From Deltaproteobacteria bacterium (GTDB lineage Bacteria; Myxococcota_A; UBA9160; JAFDDA01), in NCBI GenBank assembly GCA_019311105.1, contig JAFDDA010000084.1:1-41846 (forward strand): DNA of 41,846 nt. Direction: 5' to 3'. A program made the translations under genes and the position numbers. The notes below the pieces were generated by a model. The model searched no databases. It was given only the letters and a program-made list of their open reading frames with translations, and was not told the DNA's origin. Of this stretch, positions 35,502 to 41,846 are shown one piece after another (within the stretch, counting starts at the first letter, position 1; every line of letters begins with the position of its first letter).

Positions 35502-36980
35502 GTGAAGAAGTGGAAGACGGCCCCCGTGTGGGTGGCGTTCGTGGGCGCCTTTGCCCTGCTGTTCCATCTGGCGAACCCGGAGCCCCTGGCTCGCGAAGAC
35601 TTTTCGCTGCTCCTGCATGAGATGGAAGCGGGCGGCGTCGCGGAAGTCCGCATCGACAACAACGAGATCACCGTGACGCGCTGGGACGACAGCCAATACG
35701 TCACGCTCGGCGTCGTCACCGAAGAACTCTCGCAGAGCCTCTCCGCCGCGGGCATCCGGATCGCATGGGGCCCACCCGAGAACACTCTGCGCACGATCCT
35801 GCTCGTGGGCGTCCCCCTGATCCTGCTGCTGGGCCTCTTCGGGTACTTCCTGAAGAAGAACGGCGCCGGCCACATGAACCTCATGGAGATCCGTAAGAGC
35901 CGCGCCCGTCTGCTCGGCGAGAGCATGTCCGTGCGCTTCTCCGACGTCGGTGGCTGCGTGGAAGCCAAGGAGCAGCTTCAGGATCTTGTCGACTTTCTGC
36001 GCGTCCCCGAGCGCTGGGCCAGCGCGGGTGTGCGGCTCCCCCGTGGCGTGTTGCTCGAAGGGCCGCCGGGCTGCGGGAAGACGCTGCTGGCTCGGGCCGT
36101 GGCGGGCGAGACCGACGCGCAGTTCTACTGGGTGCCCGCATCGGAATTCGTGGAGCTCTTCGTCGGGGTCGGCGCCGCGCGCGTGCGCGACATGTTCGAG
36201 ACCGCCGCCAAGACTTCACCCGCCGTCATCTTCATCGACGAGCTCGATGCGGTCGGTCGTAAGCGGGGCTCGGGCATCGGTGCCGGGCACGACGAGCGCG
36301 AGCAGACCTTGAACCAGATCCTCGTCTGCCTGGACGGCTTCGAGGTCTCGGACCGGGTCGTGGTGATCGCCGCGACCAACCGCAGCGACATCCTCGACCC
36401 CGCCCTGCTGCGCCCGGGCCGCTTCGATCGCCGCCTTCGCATCGACTCGCTCTCACGGAGCCAGCGCCTCGACGTGCTTCGGATCCACTGCCGCAACAAG
36501 GCCATCTCCGAAGACGTCACTCTGGAGTCGATCGCCGAGCGTTGCTCGGAGTGGAGTGGCGCCGCCCTCGAGAACCTGGTGAACGAAGCCGGCCTGCTGG
36601 CGGTGCGTCGTTCGCGCAAGGAGACCGACGACGGACCGGTGGAGCTCATCCAGATCGACTTCGAGCGGGCGCTCGAACCCGGGCTCTCTGAAGAGCAGCG
36701 CTTTGATGCCGTGGATTCCCTGCTGGCGGAGGCGACGACCCAGCTGGCTCAGGCCGTCGGCAAGGCGCTCGTGCGCGTGACCCTCGCCGGATTCACGATC
36801 ATCGAGGGCGAGCTCGTCTGGGCCGACGCCAACTTCATCAAGGTTCGCACGGCGGGCCAGGAAGAAGCCCTGGTCCTCGGCAAGGGTCAGATCCAGTCCA
36901 TCGAGGCCCTCGACGGAACCGAGTCCGTCGACGAGTTCACCTCCGACCCCTGGTCCGGCAACACCCCCGACCTGGCCTAG
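35502..36980 (+). CDS. FtsH-like membrane AAA+ ATPase lacking the M41 protease domain
   Basis: 492 residues. Two membrane helices (about 8-24 and 97-117) flank an FtsH-type periplasmic domain (residues 30-90, with [10 protein letters not shown]). The AAA+ domain has Walker A GPPGCGKT at 187-194, pore loop region [12 protein letters not shown], Walker B VIFIDE at 242-247, and second region of homology with Arg304 and Arg307. The lid domain ends near 392. FtsH would continue with HEAGH; here there is none. Instead a roughly 50-residue beta-rich segment (418-468, [16 protein letters not shown] to [11 protein letters not shown]) resembles an Sm/SH3-like barrel. The start is GTG 35502. The M50 protease gene follows after 3 bp. 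It may act as an unfoldase or translocase for a separate protease. Confidence 0.9.
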   Translation: MKKWKTAPVWVAFVGAFALLFHLANPEPLAREDFSLLLHEMEAGGVAEVRIDNNEITVTRWDDSQYVTLGVVTEELSQSLSAAGIRIAWGPPENTLRTILLVGVPLILLLGLFGYFLKKNGAGHMNLMEIRKSRARLLGESMSVRFSDVGGCVEAKEQLQDLVDFLRVPERWASAGVRLPRGVLLEGPPGCGKTLLARAVAGETDAQFYWVPASEFVELFVGVGAARVRDMFETAAKTSPAVIFIDELDAVGRKRGSGIGAGHDEREQTLNQILVCLDGFEVSDRVVVIAATNRSDILDPALLRPGRFDRRLRIDSLSRSQRLDVLRIHCRNKAISEDVTLESIAERCSEWSGAALENLVNEAGLLAVRRSRKETDDGPVELIQIDFERALEPGLSEEQRFDAVDSLLAEATTQLAQAVGKALVRVTLAGFTIIEGELVWADANFIKVRTAGQEEALVLGKGQIQSIEALDGTESVDEFTSDPWSGNTPDLA

Positions 36981-36983
36981 GCC

Positions 36984-37643
36984 TTGGATTTCTTCGGCGA
37001 CGCGTGGCTCGTCTCCCGCGTGCTCTTCCTCGTGCCCGTGGTGCTCTCGCTCACGATCCACGAGTTCGCCCACGCCTGGTGCGCGTTCCAGCTCGGCGAC
37101 GACACGGCCGCGCGCGAAGGCCGCCTGACCCTGAACCCGGTCGAACACATCGACCCCGTCGGGCTGCTCCTCCCCTTGTTGGGCGTGCCCTTCGGCTGGG
37201 CGAAGCCCGTCCCCGTGAACCCCGCGCGCATGCGCGCCTCGTTCGAGACCGGCGTCGTCCTGACCGCGGCTGCCTGGCCGATCTCGAACCTCCTGCTGGC
37301 GATCGCCGCCACGTTGGGCCTCGGCGTCTGGGCGCGCCTCGACCCCTCGGCCCCCGCCACCGCCGGCGCGTTCTGGCAGCTCCTCGAGTGGATGGCGCTC
37401 GTCAATCTCGTACTCGGGGCATTCAACCTGATTCCGGTCCCACCCCTGGACGGGAGCCGCATCGTCGACGGCCTCTGCCCCGACGGGCTGCGACCGTTCT
37501 GGGATTCGTTCTCTGTCCTCGGTCCCTTCGCCTTGATCGCGATCCTGGTGGTGCCGGCGCTGCTCGGCATGAGCCTGCTCGCTGGCCCGATCGCCGAGGT
37601 CCAGGGTTTCCTCGCCCTGCTCTACGAAGCCGTCGCCGGCTGA
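36984..37643 (+). CDS. M50-family site-2-type membrane protease
   Basis: A 219-residue integral membrane protein of the short S2P/M50 group without PDZ domain. The zinc site is HEFAH at 26-30 in the first membrane helix, and the third ligand Asp156 is in NLIPVPPLDGSR. VPFGWAKPVPVNP in between is typical of this bacterial subgroup. It cuts transmembrane helices of its substrates inside the bilayer. The start is TTG 36984, three bases after the FtsH-like gene, so the two are co-translated or tightly coupled. It may supply the proteolytic activity that the FtsH-like partner lacks; that is inference from gene order. Confidence 0.93.
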   Translation: MDFFGDAWLVSRVLFLVPVVLSLTIHEFAHAWCAFQLGDDTAAREGRLTLNPVEHIDPVGLLLPLLGVPFGWAKPVPVNPARMRASFETGVVLTAAAWPISNLLLAIAATLGLGVWARLDPSAPATAGAFWQLLEWMALVNLVLGAFNLIPVPPLDGSRIVDGLCPDGLRPFWDSFSVLGPFALIAILVVPALLGMSLLAGPIAEVQGFLALLYEAVAG

Positions 37644-37701
37644 AGTCGCACTTTCAGGCGCACCCCGACCCGTGCGACACTCGCCTCCCCGAGGAGGCAT
37701 G

Positions 37702-38952
37702 ATGGACTTCGAGATCCCGCAGGAAATCCGCGACACCCTGGCCGAGCTGGACGACTTCATCGAACGCGAGATCAAACCCCTCGAAGACCAGGACGACAAC
37801 GTCCGCTTCTTCGATCACCGCCGCGAGAACGCGCGCACCGATTGGGACAACGACGGTCGGCCCCGCGCAGACTGGGAAGAGCTGCTGCGCGAGATGCGTC
37901 GCCGCGCCGATGCGGCGGGCCACCTGCGCTACTCGCTCCCCAAAGCGCTCGGCGGCCAGGACGGCTCGAACCTCGCCATGGCCGTGATTCGCGAGCACCT
38001 CGCCGCCAAGGGCCTGGGCCTCCACAACGAACTGCAGAACGAGTCTTCCATCGTCGGGAACTTCCCGGGCGTCCACATGATGCTCAAGTTTGGAACCGAG
38101 GATCAGAAGAAGGAGTTCTTGCCGGGCATGATCACCGGCACGCACCAGGTGGCCTTTGGCCTGACCGAGCCCGACCACGGGAGCGACGCGACCTGGCTCG
38201 AAACCACGGCGCGCCGCGATGGCGACGACTGGATCCTCGAGGGGAAGAAGCGCTTCAACACCGGCATGCACCATGCGAACTGGAACATGGTCTTCGCCCG
38301 CAGCTCCGGCGAGCCGGGCGATGCCCGTGGCATCACCTGCTTCCTCGTGCCCACCGAAACGCCGGGCGTGTCCGTCGACTTCATGTGGTGGACGTACAAC
38401 ATGCCGAGCGACCACCCCGAGGTGAGTTTCGAAGGCGTCCGCGTGCCGGCGTCCTCACTCTATGGTGAGGAAGGGGGCGGGCTTCAGCTCGCACAGACGT
38501 TCGTGCACGAGAATCGCATCCGGCAGGCGGCGTCGGGTGTGGGCGCGGCCCAGTTCTGCATCGACGAGAGTGTGCGCTACGCGCGCGAGCGCAAGGTATT
38601 CGGCAAGCCGCTCTGGCTGAATCAGGCGATCCAGTTTCCGTTGGCCGAGCTCCATACCGAAGCCGAGCTCGTGCGGAACCTCGTCTACAAGACCGCCTGG
38701 GAGATGGACCGCGGGCACCACATGGACGTCACCCAGAAGGTGTCCATGTGCAATTACCGGGCGAACCGGCTCGTGTGCGACGCCGCCGACCAAGCGATCC
38801 AGACCCACGGCGGCATCGGCTACACGCGGCACAAGCCCTTCGAGCACATCTATCGCCACCATCGCCGCTATCGCATCACCGAGGGCAGCGACGAGATCCA
38901 GATACGGCGCGTGGCGGGGATCCTGTTCGGTCGCGAAGCCAAGCGTGGCTAG
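37702..38952 (+). CDS. Acyl-CoA dehydrogenase
   Basis: A 416-residue FAD-dependent acyl-CoA dehydrogenase. It has AFGLTEPDHGSDATW (FAD/substrate loop), DDWILEGKKRFNT, FGKPLWLNQAIQF, ATHGGIGYT-type QTHGGIGYTRHKPFEH, and YRITEGSDEIQIRRV near the end. It would introduce the first double bond into an acyl-CoA and pass electrons to ETF; no ETF gene is adjacent. The ATG at 37702 is preferred over 37699 because GAGGAGG lies too close to the latter. The long N-terminal half and WWTYNMPSDHPE region fit the subgroup common in environmental degraders. It is transcribed 58 bp after the M50 gene. Confidence 0.94.
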   Translation: MDFEIPQEIRDTLAELDDFIEREIKPLEDQDDNVRFFDHRRENARTDWDNDGRPRADWEELLREMRRRADAAGHLRYSLPKALGGQDGSNLAMAVIREHLAAKGLGLHNELQNESSIVGNFPGVHMMLKFGTEDQKKEFLPGMITGTHQVAFGLTEPDHGSDATWLETTARRDGDDWILEGKKRFNTGMHHANWNMVFARSSGEPGDARGITCFLVPTETPGVSVDFMWWTYNMPSDHPEVSFEGVRVPASSLYGEEGGGLQLAQTFVHENRIRQAASGVGAAQFCIDESVRYARERKVFGKPLWLNQAIQFPLAELHTEAELVRNLVYKTAWEMDRGHHMDVTQKVSMCNYRANRLVCDAADQAIQTHGGIGYTRHKPFEHIYRHHRRYRITEGSDEIQIRRVAGILFGREAKRG

Positions 38953-39005
38953 CCGGGCCGACGGGGCCATGCAGGAAAACGCTTGTTAGAATCGGCGTCT
39001 GAAGC

Positions 39006-39635
39006 ATGGCAGCCACCACCCCGACCGAGACCGTCGCCTTCATCGCGTGCCACGAGTGCGACGCGCTTCTCCACGAGCGCGTGCTGCCGCCCGGCTCGAT
39101 CGCGCGCTGCACGCGCTGCGGCGGCCTCGTCCAGCGGGCGCGACACGACAGCATCGACCGGACCCTGGCCTTCCTGTTCGCTGGCCTCGTCCTGTTCATC
39201 CTCGCAAACGTCTACCCCTTCATGACCTTCCGGCTCGAAGGGCGTGAACAGGTGTCGAACCTCGTGAGCGGCGCCATCGTCCTCTGGGACGAGGGCCTTC
39301 CGGAACTCGGGATCCTGGTCTTCATGACGAGCATCGGCTTCCCGGCCTTGCAGATCTTCGGCCTGCTCTACGTCCTGGGGCCCTTGCGGTTCGAGCAGCG
39401 GCCGGCGCGTCACTTCGGCCCGGTCTTCCGCATGATCCTCGCCATCGGCCCGTGGGGGATGCTCGAGGTCTACATGCTGGGCGTGCTGGTCGCGATCGTG
39501 AAACTGTCGGAGATGGCGACGCTTGCGCCGGGTGTCGCGTTCTGGTCCTTCTGTGGCCTGATCGTCACCATGACCGCGGCCAACGCGTCGCTCGACCCGG
39601 CACTCGTCTGGAAGAAGCTCGGAGCCGCCCGATGA
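39006..39635 (+). CDS. pqiA: Paraquat-inducible protein A (first PqiA half)
   Basis: A 209-residue membrane protein. A zinc-ribbon-like N-terminus has Cys15, Cys18, Cys35 and Cys38 (CHEC, CTRC). About four membrane helices follow, starting FLFAGLVLFILANVYPFM. In E. coli one PqiA carries two such modules; here they are two genes. It is the inner-membrane part of the PqiABC lipid-transport system. Its stop overlaps the next pqiA start (ATGA). There is no strong ribosome site before ATG 39006, only GAAG. Confidence 0.92.
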   Translation: MAATTPTETVAFIACHECDALLHERVLPPGSIARCTRCGGLVQRARHDSIDRTLAFLFAGLVLFILANVYPFMTFRLEGREQVSNLVSGAIVLWDEGLPELGILVFMTSIGFPALQIFGLLYVLGPLRFEQRPARHFGPVFRMILAIGPWGMLEVYMLGVLVAIVKLSEMATLAPGVAFWSFCGLIVTMTAANASLDPALVWKKLGAAR

Positions 39636-40267
39636 GCGCTGCCCCGATGACGGCTTCGGCCGCGGGTCTGATGGGCTGCCACGCCTGCGGGATGGTGGTC
39701 CGCAAGCGCCACGCGAAGCCCGGCCAGTCACTGCGCTGCCCTCGCTGCGAAGCCCCGGTTCACGCGCGCAAGCCCGACAGCCTTCAGCGCACCACGGCGC
39801 TGCTCTTCACGGCGGCCGTCCTCTACATCCCTGCCAATCTGTTCCCGATCATGACGGTGATCTCGTTCGGTCAGGGCCAGGCGGACACGATCCTCTCGGG
39901 TGTAATCCACCTAGCCCACGGCGGGATGATCTCTCTCGCGTTGCTCGTCTTCTTCGCGAGCGTGCTCGTGCCGGTGTTGAAGCTCTCCGGCCTGACCTTC
40001 CTGCTCCTCAGCGTTCATCTCCGCTGGCAGTGGCGGCCGCGCGATCGCACGCTGCTGTATCGCATCATCGAGTCCGTCGGTCGCTGGTCGATGATCGACA
40101 TCTTCATGATCTCGATCCTGGTCGCGCTCGTGAAACTCGGAAACGTGGCCACCATCGAAACGGGCCTCGGCGCCACCTGCTTCGGGGCAGTGGTCGTCAT
40201 CACCATGTTCGCATCCATGAGCTTCGATCCGAGGCTGATCTGGGATGTGATGGAGGAAGAGGAATGA
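39632..40267 (+). CDS. pqiA: Paraquat-inducible protein A (second PqiA half)
   Basis: A 211-residue partner of the preceding gene with the same plan. The zinc ribbon is Cys16, Cys19, Cys36, Cys39 (CHAC, CPRC), then four membrane helices beginning LLFTAAVLYIPANLFPIM. The start ATG 39632 overlaps the upstream stop and the TGA at its own end overlaps the pqiB start. The three genes thus form a tight operon for an MCE lipid-transport complex across the envelope. The two halves are diverged, so both are probably needed. Confidence 0.92.
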   Translation: MSAAPMTASAAGLMGCHACGMVVRKRHAKPGQSLRCPRCEAPVHARKPDSLQRTTALLFTAAVLYIPANLFPIMTVISFGQGQADTILSGVIHLAHGGMISLALLVFFASVLVPVLKLSGLTFLLLSVHLRWQWRPRDRTLLYRIIESVGRWSMIDIFMISILVALVKLGNVATIETGLGATCFGAVVVITMFASMSFDPRLIWDVMEEEE

Positions 40268-41846
40268 GCGAAGGCGGAACGCCGACCGTCGAAGCGGGTG
40301 AGGCCGAGGTCGTCGAGCGACGCGGGCCCTCCATCGTCTGGTTGATCCCCGCGGTCGCGCTGGTGATCGGTGCGATCATCTGGTGGCAGACCAGCGCGAA
40401 CCAGGGCCCCGTGATCACGATCCTCCTGAAGGACGGTGGTGGCATCGAGGCCGCGAAGACCAAGGTTCGCTATCGCGGCCTCGAGGCCGGCGAGGTGATC
40501 GAGGTCGGCATTCGCGACATCGACACCGTGCAGGTGAAAGCCCAGCTCGGGCCGGGCGCCTGGCCCTACATGACGACCCAGGCGAAGTTCTGGGTCGAGA
40601 AGCCGCGCGTGGGTGCGGGCGGGATCTCGGGGCTCGACACGTTGGTCTCCGGTTCCTACATCACCATGGAGCTGCCACCGCTCAACGACGAAGGCATCCC
40701 CGAGGGCGAGTCGACCCTCGAGTTCATCGCCCTCGAGAAGCCGCCGCTCACCGCGAAGTATCCCAACGGTCTGCGCATCGGCCTCCAGACCGACGACCTG
40801 CGCGGCCTCGGTACAGGCTCCGACATCCGCTTTCGCGACATCCTCGTGGGTGAGGTGGACCGCTACGAGCTGAACGCCGACGGCCAGGGCGTGCGGATCT
40901 GGGCGCTGATCTCCGAGGAGTATCGCGACCTCGTGCGCCCGAGCACCGAGTTCTGGAACTCGACCGGCGTCGAGCTCGACGTGCGGCCGGCAGGCGTGAC
41001 GCTGCAGGTCGAGTCGTTGGCCTCGATGCTCGGGGGTGCGATCGACTTCTCGACGCCACCGGAGGCCTACATCGAGCGGCCGGTCGGCGACGGCGCCATC
41101 TTCGATCTCCACAAGGACCGGGTCTCCGCGGCAGCGGCGCTCGAGCAGGGCGTCGGGCTGCGCATCTGGCTCGAAGCCCATTCCGTCGGCTCGCTCAGCG
41201 AGGGAAGCGCGATCTACTACAGGGACGTGGAAATCGGATCGGTTGGAAAGCCCGAGCTCGCGGAAGATGCCCGCAGCGTTCGCTTCCCGATCCAGATCGG
41301 CGAGCGCTATCGAACGCTCGTGCGCAAGAACTCGCGCTTCTGGAATCACAGCGGCTTCCGCTTCGAAGCCGGCTGGAAGGGCATCGAGGCCCAGATCGGA
41401 AGCGTCGGCTCGCTCCTGGCCGGGGGTGTCGTGGTGGCGACGCCCAACAGCCCCGGCGAGGGCGTCGAGGACCACGCCGTCTTCATGCTCCACGAGAAGC
41501 CCGAGACTTCGTGGCTGGCGTGGAACCCCTCGATCTTGATCCGCGAGGTGGACGAGGAAGAGAAACTTCCGCGTGTCCTGCGGTCTCGCGGAAGCGGCCA
41601 TTCCGGAGTCCGCGTCGTGCTCGTGGCACCGACCCAGGGCTCGCTGTCGGAGGGCGCGCCCATCCACTACCGCGGCCATGTCGTGGGCGAGATCGGCGAC
41701 ACCCGATTTTCGGCCGACTCCCGCCTGGTGGAGGCGGATGCATGGATCGAGTATCGCTACGCGAAGCTCGTGCGGACGAACACGCGCTTCTGGAACTCGA
41801 GCGGCATCGACGTGGACGCGGGCATCCGGAGCGGCGTGAAGATCCG
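40264..41846 (+). CDS. pqiB: PqiB-like MCE domain protein, C-terminus beyond window
   Basis: 527 codons are visible before the right edge. One N-terminal membrane helix (about 24-41, IVWLIPAVALVIGAIIWW) is followed by at least three MCE domains, each marked by a GxxIxYR(G/D)(L/V)xxGxV pattern: KVRYRGLEAGEVIEVG, DIRFRDILVGEVD, AIYYRDVEIGSVG and PIHYRGHVVGEIGD. In E. coli PqiB the MCE domains stack into a periplasmic syringe-like tube for lipids. The start overlaps the second pqiA stop. A fourth repeat suggests this protein may be longer than E. coli PqiB (546 residues); the missing end would tell. Confidence 0.92.
   Translation, partial: MSEGGTPTVEAGEAEVVERRGPSIVWLIPAVALVIGAIIWWQTSANQGPVITILLKDGGGIEAAKTKVRYRGLEAGEVIEVGIRDIDTVQVKAQLGPGAWPYMTTQAKFWVEKPRVGAGGISGLDTLVSGSYITMELPPLNDEGIPEGESTLEFIALEKPPLTAKYPNGLRIGLQTDDLRGLGTGSDIRFRDILVGEVDRYELNADGQGVRIWALISEEYRDLVRPSTEFWNSTGVELDVRPAGVTLQVESLASMLGGAIDFSTPPEAYIERPVGDGAIFDLHKDRVSAAAALEQGVGLRIWLEAHSVGSLSEGSAIYYRDVEIGSVGKPELAEDARSVRFPIQIGERYRTLVRKNSRFWNHSGFRFEAGWKGIEAQIGSVGSLLAGGVVVATPNSPGEGVEDHAVFMLHEKPETSWLAWNPSILIREVDEEEKLPRVLRSRGSGHSGVRVVLVAPTQGSLSEGAPIHYRGHVVGEIGDTRFSADSRLVEADAWIEYRYAKLVRTNTRFWNSSGIDVDAGIRSGVKI

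Overview
The window is a GC-rich, gene-dense stretch of chromosome-like DNA with frequent GTG and TTG starts, short intergenic gaps and many 4-base start/stop overlaps. The cell is Gram-negative, shown by PqiA/PqiA/PqiB, an RND pump with a periplasmic adaptor, periplasmic c-type cytochromes and an exported M23 peptidase. Cytochromes P450, thiolases, SDRs, an acyl-CoA dehydrogenase, a luciferase-like flavin oxidoreductase and a KstR-type operator suggest an aerobic or facultative degrader of lipids, steroids or terpenoids. I infer an uncultured proteobacterial or deltaproteobacterial-type lineage (Myxococcota or Binatota-like); no rRNA or other marker gene is present to prove it. I saw no tRNA, rRNA, CRISPR array or complete insertion sequence.

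Layout: 1-3.4 kb, minus strand: GH1 glycosidase, MobB, cytochrome P450 and a TetR regulator whose start codon lies inside a palindrome. 3.45-5.65 kb, plus: a gutted Baeyer-Villiger monooxygenase remnant, an unknown protein, then a coupled CitE-like lyase and MaoC-like hydratase. 5.67-10.3 kb, minus: thiolase, crotonase, SDR, second thiolase and TetR, a beta-oxidation-type operon. 10.4-12.6 kb, plus: a CrtC/AttH-like protein and a frameshifted P450. 12.6-16.7 kb: a GST, an M23 peptidase, two unknown proteins and an HCCA-isomerase-like DsbA-family protein. 16.75-22.5 kb: quinone-reductase-like MDR, class I fumarase, a PlsC-like remnant, a tungsten-type aldehyde:ferredoxin oxidoreductase with a MoaD-like protein, a long hairpin element and a STAS-like protein. 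22.7-29.3 kb, minus: di-haem cytochrome c, cytochrome c', and a tetR-adaptor-RND operon whose pump gene is split by a 23-bp tandem duplication. 29.4-33.2 kb: SDR, DapB-like dehydrogenase and LLM oxidoreductase behind a KstR-like box, then a convergent SDR. 33.3-37.6 kb, plus: HETAH metallopeptidase, ATP-grasp ligase, an FtsH-like AAA+ protein lacking its protease domain, and an M50 site-2-type protease. 37.7-41.8 kb: acyl-CoA dehydrogenase and the start of a pqiAAB operon.

Two things stand out. The first is the 33.3-37.6 kb cluster, which joins a gluzincin-like peptidase, an ATP-grasp ligase, a membrane AAA+ protein with a small beta-rich tail in place of the M41 protease, and an intramembrane protease. 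It could be a proteolysis or peptide-ligation system not described as a unit. The second is the repeated finding of short tandem duplications, several of which copy the stop-codon end of a gene into the following gap: 31 bp at the crotonase, 33 bp x3 at the isomerase/MDR junction, a moaD tail beside a 95-nt hairpin, and 32 bp x4 at the LLM/SDR junction. The same kind of event (23 bp x2) broke the RND pump gene. Together with the P450, monooxygenase and acyltransferase remnants, this suggests a genome with active small-scale duplication and deletion.
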